64,000 bases of DNA from Chitinophaga filiformis (GTDB lineage: Bacteria > Bacteroidota > Bacteroidia > Chitinophagales > Chitinophagaceae): assembly GCF_900102545.1 (NCBI RefSeq), contig NZ_FNBN01000001.1, forward strand, positions 301,198-365,197, in the 5' to 3' direction. Under the pieces are notes generated by a model. The model did no database searches. It was not told where the DNA came from and saw only the letters and a program-made list of their open reading frames with translations. This document shows, in pieces, positions 41,204-50,229 of this stretch. Position numbers and translations under genes: made by a program. Position 1 is the first letter of the stretch, and every line of letters begins with the position of its first letter.

Positions 41204-43627
41204 ATGATTCGGAATTATCTGAAAATCGCATATCGAAATCTGAAACGACAAAAAGTTTCAACCAGCATCAATATAGTTGGTTTAGCTATTGGATTGGCTA
41301 CCTGCATACTGATCATGCTTTATGTGCAGGATGAATTATCCTACGATCGTTATAATGAGAAAGCGGATCAGATTTTCCGGATTGGACTCAAGCTGCGGCT
41401 CAACGGAGAGGATGTTAGCGGGCCTGTATTCGGTCCGAATGTTGCCAGGGACATACAACAGGAGTTTCCGGAAGTATTAAAAACAACGCGTATTCTAAGG
41501 GGAGGTGATTTTGTTAGCTACGGAACAACTTCATTTAAAGAAGATAATCTGCTGTTTGCCGACTCAACTTTTTTTGACGTGTTTACCATGCCGCTCCTGA
41601 AAGGGGATCCGAAGCGGGCACTGACTGAGCCAAACACCATAGTACTGACTGAGGAAACTGCCCGGAAATACTTCGGTGATCAGGACCCGATCGGGAAAGT
41701 CTTATCATTTGGCAGCGAAAAAACGCCCTATCGGATTACCGGCGTAGCTGAAAATGTACCTGCGAACTCTCATTTCCGGTTTAATATGTTGGCGTCGTTA
41801 CCTGGTTACGATGGACAGCATATCGGATGGGCATATAACATGAACTTTTACACCTATGTAGTTCTACCCGAGAAATACGACTATAAACAGCTGGAGGCTA
41901 AAATCTCGCGGCTCGCTGAAAAAGAGATTGGTGACGAATTGCAGCAATTTCTAAACCTCAGCCCGAAACAGTTTCGCGAGAAGGGTGATGATTTCGGGAT
42001 CTTTCTCCAGCCACTCACTGATATTCATTTGCGCTCCCCGTTCGGCGGGACTGAGTTAAGCCAGGGGGGAAATATTCTATACGTATACGGGCTTACAGCC
42101 ATTGCTGCCTTTATGCTGCTGATAGCCTGTGTGAACTTTGTGAATCTGTCTACCGCTACGGCAGTCCGGCGTTCGCGTGAGGTCGGGGTACGTAAAGTGC
42201 TGGGTTCTGTAAAAGGCCAATTGCAGCAACAGTTTCTGATTGAATCGGTTCTGCTGGCGCTTATTGCACTGATAATCGGATTGCTGGTTGCCGGCTTCGC
42301 TTTGCCATTCTTCAATCAACTAACAGGCAAGACCCTTACATTGAGTTTTTTGACTAACGGATATGTAGCTGCTGGTTTAGTGACGTGTACTGTACTAGTG
42401 GGGCTGCTGGCAGGTGCTTATCCGGCATTTTACCTTTCTTCGTTTAAGCCTGTGCTAGTATTAAAAGGGCGGGGTACAGCCGGGCGGGGAAGTTTCAACC
42501 TGCGAAGTGGCTTGGTGGTGTTTCAATTTTTTATCACCATTTCCATGATTATTGCCACTGTTACTGCAGACCGGCAACTACGTTACATGCAAAGTCAAAA
42601 ACTCGGTTTTAATCGTGAACAAGTATTAGTTATTCATGATACGCACATGCTTCGCAATAACGAAGCCGCATTTCGCGACAAGATCATCCAATCTCCGCAA
42701 GTCATCATGGGAAGTATTTCAGGGCAAATACCCGTTGGGAATTCACTCCTTGATAACACCACCGTAATGTCCAGAGAAAACCCTGATAAAGGCGTAATGA
42801 GCCGATTCTACAAAGTCGATTGTGAGTATATTCCTACATTGGGGATGCGTATGGTTCAGGGGCGTAATTTCTCAAAAAGTTTCGCTACCGATTCCTTCGC
42901 TGTTATTCTGAACGAAACGGCCGTGCGGGCCTTAGGCTGGCAGCAGAACCCGATCGGAAGAGAGTTGATCGGCCACATTGACGATAATGGTGTAAAAACA
43001 TACTACCGGGTCATTGGTGTTGTAAGCGATTTTCATTTTGAATCCCTGCGGCAGAAAATTGGGCCTTTAGTCATGTTTTTGGGTGGAAATTCAGGTAACA
43101 TCCTGGTCAAAACCCATACTGATAAACTTTCGCAGTTCCTCGCTTCACTAAAGCAGCAGTGGGAGTCATTTTCGCCCGCAGCCCCTTTTTCCTATTCATT
43201 TTTAGATGACCGGTTTAAGCTGGTTTATCTCGGCGAGCTAAAAACAGAACAAGTATTAACCCTCTTCTCAAGCCTGACTATCTTCATTGCCTGTTTGGGC
43301 CTATTCGGATTGGCGACCTACACCGCCGAACAGCGTACAAAAGAGATTGGCATTCGTAAAGTGCTGGGCGCATCCGTTGGTAGTGTCGTAGCTCTGCTCT
43401 CCAAAGACTTTATCAAACTCATTCTGATAGCACTGGTGCTGGCGTCTCCTATTGCCGGGTGGGGTATGAATCAATGGCTGAAAGAATTTGCCTACAAGGT
43501 TACTATTGACTGGTGGATTTTTGCGCTGGCAGGATTGCTGGCGGTCGGGATTGCCTTGCTGACGGTAAGCTTTCAGAGTATCAAAGCAGCGCTGACAAAT
43601 CCCGTAACAAGCTTACGCAGCGAATAG
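41204..43627 (+). CDS. FtsX/MacB-type ABC transporter permease
   Basis: An 807-residue permease with the Bacteroidota two-module layout: an N-terminal transmembrane helix (about 20-42) followed by a MacB-type periplasmic domain (about 45-285), the first FtsX transmembrane core (about 286-420, AAFMLLIACVNFVNLSTATA), a second extracellular domain (about 430-670), and a closing FtsX core (about 680-800, LTIFIACLGLFGLATYTAEQ RTKEIGIRKVLGASVGS). It would need a MacB-type ATPase that is not encoded nearby. Role: lipoprotein or peptide export, or mechanotransmission. It follows a candidate sigma-54 promoter. Confidence 0.92.
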   Translation: MIRNYLKIAYRNLKRQKVSTSINIVGLAIGLATCILIMLYVQDELSYDRYNEKADQIFRIGLKLRLNGEDVSGPVFGPNVARDIQQEFPEVLKTTRILRGGDFVSYGTTSFKEDNLLFADSTFFDVFTMPLLKGDPKRALTEPNTIVLTEETARKYFGDQDPIGKVLSFGSEKTPYRITGVAENVPANSHFRFNMLASLPGYDGQHIGWAYNMNFYTYVVLPEKYDYKQLEAKISRLAEKEIGDELQQFLNLSPKQFREKGDDFGIFLQPLTDIHLRSPFGGTELSQGGNILYVYGLTAIAAFMLLIACVNFVNLSTATAVRRSREVGVRKVLGSVKGQLQQQFLIESVLLALIALIIGLLVAGFALPFFNQLTGKTLTLSFLTNGYVAAGLVTCTVLVGLLAGAYPAFYLSSFKPVLVLKGRGTAGRGSFNLRSGLVVFQFFITISMIIATVTADRQLRYMQSQKLGFNREQVLVIHDTHMLRNNEAAFRDKIIQSPQVIMGSISGQIPVGNSLLDNTTVMSRENPDKGVMSRFYKVDCEYIPTLGMRMVQGRNFSKSFATDSFAVILNETAVRALGWQQNPIGRELIGHIDDNGVKTYYRVIGVVSDFHFESLRQKIGPLVMFLGGNSGNILVKTHTDKLSQFLASLKQQWESFSPAAPFSYSFLDDRFKLVYLGELKTEQVLTLFSSLTIFIACLGLFGLATYTAEQRTKEIGIRKVLGASVGSVVALLSKDFIKLILIALVLASPIAGWGMNQWLKEFAYKVTIDWWIFALAGLLAVGIALLTVSFQSIKAALTNPVTSLRSE

Positions 43628-43686
43628 CACAAAACACCAGGCATGGTGTTCTCCATGTTGAAAGACAAGTCTTCAAAAAAATGAAA

Positions 43687-43718
43687 AGGGCACAGCCTCA
43701 ATTCAGGTGCTGAGCCCT
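43687..43718. terminator. Terminator between convergent permease and exported-protein genes
   Basis: Arms AGGGCACAGC and GCTGAGCCCT with one mismatch around a 12-base loop, bordered by A-rich and AT-rich DNA on each side. Confidence 0.7.
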
Positions 43719-43740
43719 CATTACCTCCATCTATTTTAAT

Positions 43741-44193
43741 TTACTTAAACTGTACAGAAGCCAGCATCATATCACCTTCATGCAGTTCCTGCGCTACGTA
43801 ATGCAAACTCAGCTCCCTGTCTGCGTTTTTCTTTTCTACCTGTAACAGTTCCTTCACAGGTATTTCCATTCCCTTATCATCATCCTTAAACGTCCATTTC
43901 TTCAGCACATTTCCTTTTTCATCTTCGATAGCTATGCTGCGGCCGGTGCCTACACCCTTATTTGTACAATGGGTATAGAAGATACGGAGACGGTCATCAC
44001 TCTGGCTATTACTCAGTTGTAACTTCCTTAGATTAAGCGGCGAATTCACTGCCTGTTTCAGGATCAGTTTATTGTTGAGATAGATCTCATATCTATCCAA
44101 TCCGCGTTCTGCAGTAAAGCTAAACATGGATAGGCAAAGAACAACAAGCGCTAATAGCTTGTATAATGGTTGTTTGCATGTTGTCTGCTTCAT
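43741..44193 (-). CDS. Exported protein of unknown function
   Basis: A 150-residue protein with a Sec signal (about 1-28, ALVVLCLSMFSFTAERG). The mature part is beta-rich (LDRYEIYLNNKLILKQAVNS, DRLRIFYTHCTNKGVGTGRS, NVLKKWTFKDDDKGMEI) and ends in an acidic, amphipathic tail (LHEGDMMLASVQFK). It is a type of small exported protein common in Chitinophagaceae and without known function. It lies downstream of the second LytTR two-component system and could be its target. Confidence 0.65.
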   Translation of the reverse strand: MKQTTCKQPLYKLLALVVLCLSMFSFTAERGLDRYEIYLNNKLILKQAVNSPLNLRKLQLSNSQSDDRLRIFYTHCTNKGVGTGRSIAIEDEKGNVLKKWTFKDDDKGMEIPVKELLQVEKKNADRELSLHYVAQELHEGDMMLASVQFK

Positions 44194-44302
44194 GGTAAAA
44201 TATTTTTAGTTAACAATGAATAGTACCTGAAGACAATACTAGATGAAATATTAAAGGAGGGAAAAATTAGTCTACCAACAACTGGAATAATCTACCAACG
44301 TC

Positions 44303-45013
44303 CTAGTGGCCTGTGATCAGCCTGTCCATTGCTGCCTTGTAGTTTCTGCCGATGGGTATCTGATGGTCAGCAATGATGATCCGGTTCCTTTCCATCCGCC
44401 TGATCTTATCTTTTGCTACAATAAAGGACTTGTGTACTCTAATAAAGCGTGTTTCCGGAAAAAGTTCCTGCATGGATTTAATAGAACCCTTTATAACGAT
44501 CTTTCCGCTTGATGCATGGATAATAGCATAGTCCTTCAACCCTTGTATATGCGTAACATCAGTAAAGAATAGCTTTATCTTCTGAACGCCGCTTTTCACG
44601 AAAATAAAAGTCGGGACATCTTCACTGGTTTCCAGATCAGCTTCCTCTTTCTTTAGCGACAAAAAGTCCCTGACTTTATCCACAGCTTTACAGAAACGGT
44701 CGTAGGAGATCGGTTTCAACAGGAAATCTATCACCCCTAATTCATATCCTTCAAAGGCATAATCTCTGAAAGCAGTTGTAAACACAGTAACCGGTGGTTG
44801 TGTTAACGCTTTGAGAAAATCAATGCCGCTTATTTCCGGCATTTCAATATCGAGGAATAGTACATCTACCGGATGATGTTTTAAAAACTCATGTCCTTCC
44901 AGTGCATTACTGAAACTACCAGCCAGCTCGATAGTCTTGTGCCGTTCGATATAGCCTGCAAGGATTTCCCTGGCTAAAGGTTCATCATCTATCAGTACAC
45001 ATTTCAGTATCAT
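44303..45013 (-). CDS. LytTR-family response regulator
   Basis: A 236-residue response regulator. The receiver has Asp9/Asp10 in LIDDEP, the phosphoacceptor Asp55 in LFLDIEMPE, and Lys100 in FLLKPIS. The LytTR domain (about 135-235) shows FVKSGVQKIKLFFTDVTHIQ, IHASSGKIVIKGSIKSM and the FIRVHKSFIVAKDKI motif. It overlaps the upstream kinase gene by 29 bp, so the two are coupled as a two-component system. Confidence 0.93.
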   Translation of the reverse strand: MILKCVLIDDEPLAREILAGYIERHKTIELAGSFSNALEGHEFLKHHPVDVLFLDIEMPEISGIDFLKALTQPPVTVFTTAFRDYAFEGYELGVIDFLLKPISYDRFCKAVDKVRDFLSLKKEEADLETSEDVPTFIFVKSGVQKIKLFFTDVTHIQGLKDYAIIHASSGKIVIKGSIKSMQELFPETRFIRVHKSFIVAKDKIRRMERNRIIIADHQIPIGRNYKAAMDRLITGH

Positions 45014-46049
45014 AGTGACTAATTTTTAGATCTACCTGGTATCGATCTGCCCCGTCATTAATCGTCAGGCTATGCTTGTCGGGGAATAACAGCTCCAGCC
45101 GTTTCTTTAGATTCAAAAGACCTATACCACCACTTTGCTCAAGTTGCTGCGTATTACCCTTGTTGTTTTCTATGCGTATTTCAAGCGTATCGGTAACATT
45201 GACAGAGATGTACAGGTAAGCATTATGCACCGCCCTGCTTACACCATGTTTGAAAGCGTTCTCGACTAAGGGCAATATCAGGAATGGCGGTATCCAGCAA
45301 CGCTCAATATCTCCTTTCACCGTTAAGTGTATATCTGCATTATTCCCCTGCCTGATCTTTTCCAGTTCCAGGTAATTATTCAGATAGTTGATTTCTTTTT
45401 CCAGCGGCACACTTGTCTGGTCACTTTCATACAACATGTACTCCATCAATCCTGCTAACTTCAATACCACCTCCGGTGCTTCGTCCGACTTCTTCAAAGT
45501 CAGCGCGTACAAGTTATTTAACGCATTAAACAGGAAATGCGGATTCACCTGTGAGCGGAGATAATTCACTTCAGCCTGTAGTTTTTCTACCCGTATTTCC
45601 TGCAATAGTTTCTTCTGCTCATACCAATCCATACTGAATTTCAAGGCGACCGTCAACAACAGGTAAAGAGAAGTATGTGTAAAATTGTAGATCAGTGAAG
45701 TGGAAAGCTTAGCGTATCTGCTCGGCCCCAATACATATCCGAAGAGATAGTAGTCGTAAAAACTTTGCACCAACAAATAGCCTATCAATAACATGAATAC
45801 CAACAAAAAATATCCGCCATACTTGCCCCGTAAAAGATAACGTGGAATAAGCCAGTGGATATTCGCCCAGGCTAGTGCAATGAGCAATGAAACCCTCACC
45901 ACCACGCAGACAAAAAAATTAGGTAGACCGGCTTTCTGGATCAGGTAGGTGCGGTCATACAGAAAAATAAGCGTAACCATCACCCAGTAGGCGACATAGA
46001 AATATCGCCGTCGTGCCATCAGGCCTTTATTGATCGTGGAACTCATCAT
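44985..46049 (-). CDS. LytS/YehU-type sensor histidine kinase
   Basis: A 354-residue kinase from the ATG at 46047-46049. The longer frame upstream has no kinase-like sequence and would run far into the promoter region. Four hydrophobic helices occupy about 18-140. The phosphoacceptor is His171 in SQVNPHFLFNALNNL, followed by the N box LVENAFKHGVS and G box GIGLLNLKKRLELL. It is paired with the LytTR regulator at 44303-45013. The input is unknown. Confidence 0.92.
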   Translation of the reverse strand: MMSSTINKGLMARRRYFYVAYWVMVTLIFLYDRTYLIQKAGLPNFFVCVVVRVSLLIALAWANIHWLIPRYLLRGKYGGYFLLVFMLLIGYLLVQSFYDYYLFGYVLGPSRYAKLSTSLIYNFTHTSLYLLLTVALKFSMDWYEQKKLLQEIRVEKLQAEVNYLRSQVNPHFLFNALNNLYALTLKKSDEAPEVVLKLAGLMEYMLYESDQTSVPLEKEINYLNNYLELEKIRQGNNADIHLTVKGDIERCWIPPFLILPLVENAFKHGVSRAVHNAYLYISVNVTDTLEIRIENNKGNTQQLEQSGGIGLLNLKKRLELLFPDKHSLTINDGADRYQVDLKISHYDTEMCTDR

Positions 46050-46367
46050 ATCGGACTTTTTACTATTTACGGTATTGATGAGGAAAATGAAAAATCTGGT
46101 AGAGCAACTACACAAAAAATAGACGAACGGGGCTACCTCTTTACTAAGGTAGCAACAATAGCCATAAACGACAAGGAACGGTTTATACAAGGACAAGACA
46201 CTTTGATCCTGGACATATACCGGAAATATGAAATCCCGAAGAGCCAATGTGGATCAAAAACGGCCCGCGATACCATGCTCTATCCATGCCTTTACTATGG
46301 CTTTACCCTGCCTTTGACATGCCTTTGGGGTGGACCTGTAACCAGGCACTTCAACGATAACATCCTT
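46050..46367. other. Intergenic region upstream of the second kinase gene
   Basis: A 318-bp non-coding region between the kinase start and the AraC regulator's stop codon. It holds the kinase promoter and the short tandem repeat at 46275-46330. Confidence 0.45.
46275..46330. repeat. Degenerate 11-bp tandem repeat
   Basis: Five units of about 10-12 bases, ATGCTCTATCC, ATGCCTTTACT, ATGGCTTTACCC, TGCCTTTGAC and ATGCCTTTGGGG. The period is close to one helical turn. It lies about 225 bp upstream of the kinase gene. Confidence 0.4.
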
Positions 46368-47285
46368 TCAAGCGAAAGACTGCCTGAATTCCACAGGCGT
46401 CATATTCGTCTTCTGCCTGAACAATTTGTTGAACGATTGCGGATGCTCAAAGCCCAGTTCATACGCAATCTCAGCAATGCTCAGGCTTGTATGACTCAAA
46501 ATATGTTTCGCTTTTTCAATGAGGTGGTGATGAATCTGCTGTTGAGCACTCAGGCCGGTGAGAGACTTCAGCATATCGGTCAGATATCTCGGAGACACGT
46601 TCAGGTGATCTGCCAGTTCCTGGACTGATGGAATGCCGGTTAAGGGAGATTTACGGGTATCGAGACGATCAGACAGATATGCGTCCATTTTGCCGATCAG
46701 ATCGTTGTAAACAGTTTTGCGGGTGATGAATTGCCGGTTGTAATAACGGTTGCTATAATTCAACAGCAGTTCTATCTGGGATACCAGTACATCCTGACTG
46801 AAATGATCGATGTTGTTATCAAGTTCTTTTGCGATAGCGTCAAAAAGGGAAGCAATGATCTTCTTTTCCTTGTCAGACAGGAACAGGGCCTCTGATACGG
46901 CATAGGAAAAGAATCCGTATTTATGGATGGCATTGCCCAGGGTATAATTCCTGATCAGGTCCGGATGAAAGAATAAGGCATAACCTTCATATGTCTGCTC
47001 TTCACCAGATACAGTGACGATCTGGTTCGGGGCGAGGAAAGCAAGACCGCCTTCTTCGAAATCATAGTAGCCCTGGCCATATTTCACCTGCCCCCTAAAG
47101 CTGGTCTTAAATGAGATTTTGTAAAAGTTGAGGGAGTACTTTTCACCTACATCTGCAAACGGCACTTTTGTATTATCGTAGTTGATCAATGCGACAAGCG
47201 GATGTAAGGGTGCGGTATGACCCAGCTGCCGCATTAACTCAGATACACTGTTGAAGACGTGTATTTCAGACGAGGCTTTTTTCAT
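46368..47285 (-). CDS. AraC-family transcriptional regulator
   Basis: A 305-residue regulator from the ATG at 47283-47285; a TTG two codons upstream is the only alternative. The N-terminal 180 residues form the AraC ligand-binding cupin-like region (GGLAFLAPNQIVTVSGEEQT). The C-terminal DNA-binding domain (about 205-305) has VQELADHLNVSPRYLTDMLK and IAEIAYELGFEHPQSFNKLF. It is followed upstream, at 47353, by an SDR gene whose promoter carries two 11-bp direct repeats 21 bp apart, the standard AraC-type site. Confidence 0.92.
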   Translation of the reverse strand: MKKASSEIHVFNSVSELMRQLGHTAPLHPLVALINYDNTKVPFADVGEKYSLNFYKISFKTSFRGQVKYGQGYYDFEEGGLAFLAPNQIVTVSGEEQTYEGYALFFHPDLIRNYTLGNAIHKYGFFSYAVSEALFLSDKEKKIIASLFDAIAKELDNNIDHFSQDVLVSQIELLLNYSNRYYNRQFITRKTVYNDLIGKMDAYLSDRLDTRKSPLTGIPSVQELADHLNVSPRYLTDMLKSLTGLSAQQQIHHHLIEKAKHILSHTSLSIAEIAYELGFEHPQSFNKLFRQKTNMTPVEFRQSFA

Positions 47286-47352
47286 GTGCAATCCGTTTTT
47301 GGGAAGGAGCTTTACACAGGCACTATAGCAGCGCCTGCGTAAAGGTAGGTAA

Positions 47353-48093
47353 TTAATCCTGTGCTGCAGGGCGGATGATAATATCTCCGATATCTACATT
47401 AGCAGGTTGCCCGATGGCAAATGCAACTGCGCTGGCAATGTCGTCTGGAGAGATACCCTGAGTTTCCATCTTTTCCAGAATAACGGCTTTCATCTGCTCA
47501 TTCTTCAGGTTGTTCACAAATTCTGTCTGTACAAATCCTGGTGAGATGCCTGTTACGCGCAGCCAGCCGTTAGATTCCTGTCGCAATGCCTCGCTGATGG
47601 TACGCACTGCGTTCTTTGTACCTGCATATACTCCCTGTAGGGGAACGATTTTGATACCTGAAGTGGAAATAATGTTGATGATATGGCCTGATCCCTGCTC
47701 GCGGAAAACCGGTATCGCAGCGGCAATGCCATACAATACCCCTTTCAGATTTATATCGATCATTTCCTCCCAACCTTCAATATCCAGTTCGTCTATGCGG
47801 GACAACTGGCTTACACCCGCATTGTTGATCATCACATCCAGCCGGCCATAATTGTCAAGGGCCAGTTTCACAAGATGCAGCAGGTCATCTCTGCGCCTTA
47901 CATCAGTGACGGTATAAACTACCTCGCCACCGTCCTCTCTTATAGCTGTAGCGAGTTCTTCTAAACGGTCATTCCGGCGGGCACCCAGAACTATCTTAGC
48001 TCCTTCTTTGGCCAGCATCAGGGCAATAGATCTGCCGATACCGCTGCTTGCTCCGGTAATAGCTACCACTTTTCCTTTGATTTCGTATTTCAT
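47353..48093 (-). CDS. Short-chain dehydrogenase/reductase, AraC-regulated
   Basis: A 246-residue classical SDR: TGASSGIG (14-21), NNAGV (about 90-94), catalytic Ser in ISTSG, and the Tyr-Lys pair in YAGTKNAV. The ARR/D pattern after the second strand favours NADP(H). It resembles the YdfG/serine-3-dehydrogenase-type family. It lies 67 bp upstream of the AraC gene in the same direction, and its promoter contains the AraC-type direct repeats at 48138-48169, so regulator and target are probably autoregulated together. Confidence 0.9.
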   Translation of the reverse strand: MKYEIKGKVVAITGASSGIGRSIALMLAKEGAKIVLGARRNDRLEELATAIREDGGEVVYTVTDVRRRDDLLHLVKLALDNYGRLDVMINNAGVSQLSRIDELDIEGWEEMIDINLKGVLYGIAAAIPVFREQGSGHIINIISTSGIKIVPLQGVYAGTKNAVRTISEALRQESNGWLRVTGISPGFVQTEFVNNLKNEQMKAVILEKMETQGISPDDIASAVAFAIGQPANVDIGDIIIRPAAQD

Positions 48094-48137
48094 GATGCGT
48101 GTTATTTATGCATCAAAGTTCCGGGGAAGGTGGGAGG

Positions 48138-48169
48138 ATGTTGTAGCCAAAAGTGTAAATGTTGTAGCC
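48138..48169. promoter_or_regulatory. AraC-type direct-repeat operator
   Basis: ATGTTGTAGCC occurs twice, at 48138-48148 and 48159-48169, exactly 21 bp apart (two helical turns). It lies 45-76 bp upstream of the SDR start. On the minus strand an AACTTTG -7-like box lies between the repeats and the start codon. Confidence 0.68.
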
Positions 48170-48257
48170 GGAATGTTTTTTAAAAACAACTAATTTATTA
48201 TTTCAACATAAATTAATTCCTTTTTTTAGTAACTTTATGATTACTAAAAATTTAAAA

Positions 48258-48416
48258 ATGGCAAGACAGATTAAAGAAACTCCTGTTTTGAAAGGTAAGG
48301 ATGCTGCGAAATTTTTAGCCGACGTTAATAAGTCAAAAGATCAAAAAGCAAGTAAAGAAGCGCTTGAAAAAATTAAAAAAAATTACGAAAAACTTAAAGC
48401 TATTTCTACTTTCTAA
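48258..48416 (+). CDS. Small basic protein, probable antitoxin of GNAT-type TA pair
   Basis: A 52-residue, Lys-rich protein (MARQIKETPVLKGKDAAKFL, then a long charged helix ending KAISTF). It overlaps the GNAT gene by one base (TAATG), the tight coupling expected of a toxin-antitoxin pair. In GNAT-toxin systems the small upstream partner binds and neutralises the acetyltransferase. The two genes are clearly more AT-rich than their surroundings. Confidence 0.65.
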   Translation: MARQIKETPVLKGKDAAKFLADVNKSKDQKASKEALEKIKKNYEKLKAISTF

Positions 48417-48949
48417 TGGACTTGTCTGATTTTAGGTTAATTCGTCTGGCTCCTGAAACTCAAATAAAACCTTTCAATTGTGGCGATCAAGACCTCAATG
48501 AATTTTTACTCCAGGATGCTCGAAACTATTTAAACGAATTATTAGCGGTAACTTATATAATTGAAAGCGATACTGAAACTATCGCTTTTTTTAGTTTATT
48601 GAATGACAAAATTTCACTTCAGGAAATTTGTAGTAACAATCAATGGAAAAAAATTCAAGGTAGACTTCATAGAAGAAAAGGCAAACCGTCTAAAAGCTAT
48701 CCCGCAATGAAAATTGGCCGTTTAGGTGTTTCTGATTCAGTACAAAATCAAGGGCTTGGCGGTATGATTTTAGACTTCATAAAGAATCTATTTATAAGTA
48801 ATAATAGAACAGGTTGTAAATTTATAACTGTTGATGCTTACAATCGCTCAACTAAATTCTACGAGAAAAATGGTTTTAATTTCTTTCCAGCCAAAGAATC
48901 AGATAACCATACTAAAATGATGTACTTTGATTTAGTGACATTGTTCTAG
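48416..48949 (+). CDS. GNAT-family acetyltransferase, probable toxin
   Basis: A 177-residue acetyltransferase. The acetyl-CoA loop is SVQNQGLGGMILDFIKN (Q-x-x-G-x-G), with the preceding strand AMKIGRLGVS and the late CKFITVDAYNRSTKFYEKNGF typical of GNAT toxins and RimJ-like enzymes. The upstream 52-residue ORF is coupled to it, an arrangement like the TacT/AtaT toxins that acetylate aminoacyl-tRNA. Substrate unknown. The cassette's AT-rich composition suggests transfer. Confidence 0.8.
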   Translation: MDLSDFRLIRLAPETQIKPFNCGDQDLNEFLLQDARNYLNELLAVTYIIESDTETIAFFSLLNDKISLQEICSNNQWKKIQGRLHRRKGKPSKSYPAMKIGRLGVSDSVQNQGLGGMILDFIKNLFISNNRTGCKFITVDAYNRSTKFYEKNGFNFFPAKESDNHTKMMYFDLVTLF

Positions 48950-49035
48950 TGCTTTTATAAATATCAACAAACAACGTCTTTTGAACCCAAAATCCCCAAG
49001 TGACTACCACTAACTTAAATTGGTAAGAGATCGCC

Positions 49036-49536
49036 TTATTTTTTAAATGTGCGACTAATCCTTTTTAGCCATTCTTCCTGCTCGTCGGTATCGGGTACTT
49101 TCAATCCCCGTACCTTACTGATATGACTAAACACCTCTTCTGGCTTATATCCATCCTGTACCATCAGGCATCCAGTTATGATAGATGAACGGCCAATGCC
49201 CATACGGCAATGTACTACAGTACAGTCGCCTTGGTCTAGTCTTTTTTTTACCTGAGCGAGGAAATTATGTAAGTTTTTATCCTCATCGGGGATAGACCTG
49301 TCTGGTATGGGGAAGTGCAAATATGCCATCTCATGTTTGGTGCATATGGCAGGTTGTCGTTCCAGCCCAAGCTCCCGGATCTCATCTTTTTCTAACAGGG
49401 ATATGATTACCTTCGCTCCTTGTTTTTTAACACTTAGAATTTCTTCCTCCAGCCACTCATTTCCTCTTGGTCTTGACATGATCCCCAACTGGGCCGAGTT
49501 TTCAAATTTGTATACCCAATATATTCTTGTAGCCAT
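49036..49536 (-). CDS. Dual-specificity/tyrosine phosphatase-like protein
   Basis: A 166-residue cytoplasmic protein with the Cys-based phosphatase loop VHCRMGIGRSS: catalytic Cys110 and Arg116. A candidate general acid Asp lies in IPDRSIPDED near 78-85. The start MATRIYWVYKFENSAQLGIM and length fit bacterial cyclin-phosphatase-like/DSP proteins. Substrate unknown. It stands alone. Confidence 0.85.
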   Translation of the reverse strand: MATRIYWVYKFENSAQLGIMSRPRGNEWLEEEILSVKKQGAKVIISLLEKDEIRELGLERQPAICTKHEMAYLHFPIPDRSIPDEDKNLHNFLAQVKKRLDQGDCTVVHCRMGIGRSSIITGCLMVQDGYKPEEVFSHISKVRGLKVPDTDEQEEWLKRISRTFKK

Positions 49537-49576
49537 TGACTGTAGATATTCTGGTAAAAATAAAACCGAAAGAATT

Positions 49577-49819
49577 TTATTTCCTCATTAACCTGATCAC
49601 CCATATCCACATCAGGACAGCCAGGACGGTAACTATAAGCGTCAGGGCAAGCTCCAGTTGATAAAAACCACTGGCCTCCATTCCCATGTTAGTGCCTGAA
49701 TAATCCGCCACTGTCGAAATACAGGCATAAATTCCGCCGAGAGATAAAATTGATAGTAGAAGTGTTACGAGCAATAAAAATCCAAGCATAGGGTAATGAA
49801 TATCCATTAAAAATAACAT
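49577..49819 (-). CDS. Small two-helix membrane protein
   Basis: About 80 residues from ATG at 49817-49819 (MLFLMDIHYPMLGFLLLV); another ATG at 49807 is possible and a TTG at 49840 less so. Hydrophobic segments lie at about 10-32 and 48-72, and the end is basic (IRLMRK). No family is recognised. It is upstream of the phosphatase gene, same direction, 40-bp gap. Confidence 0.5.
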   Translation of the reverse strand: MLFLMDIHYPMLGFLLLVTLLLSILSLGGIYACISTVADYSGTNMGMEASGFYQLELALTLIVTVLAVLMWIWVIRLMRK

Positions 49820-49884
49820 AAATATGGTGTTATGGGGCAATAAAAATAAATGCTGCTATATCTTAGCGCTCCAATCGAGCAAAA

Positions 49885-50187
49885 ATGATTATTGCACCCA
49901 ATACCATGAAAAAAGCAGCAAAGGTCTGCCTGGCTTTAACTCTCTTATCCATCATCTTCAATTTACTTACTGTTTTACAGACAGAGAGCCAGTTGGTTAG
50001 TCCGCTTATACCTCAAGGTGTAATATGGCTGGTAATAAAACCATTTATTTTCAGGTCTATCGAAATATCAGTCCTTAGTTTAGCCGGGCTGATATGCTTC
50101 TTTTATAACAAATACCTGATCACTATAATTATATGCGTAGCCGCTATAATAGTGCCCATCTTATTATTTTATTGTATACCACAATAA
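49885..50187 (+). CDS. Small multi-helix membrane protein
   Basis: A 100-residue protein with three hydrophobic segments (about 12-30, 46-72, 75-97) and a short basic N-terminus. No family is recognised. It precedes the 216-residue gene by 42 bp and may be co-transcribed. Confidence 0.5.
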   Translation: MIIAPNTMKKAAKVCLALTLLSIIFNLLTVLQTESQLVSPLIPQGVIWLVIKPFIFRSIEISVLSLAGLICFFYNKYLITIIICVAAIIVPILLFYCIPQ

Positions 50188-50229
50188 TCTTCCTCAAGAC
50201 TTATCTTTACGGTTCTCAAATAAACACCT

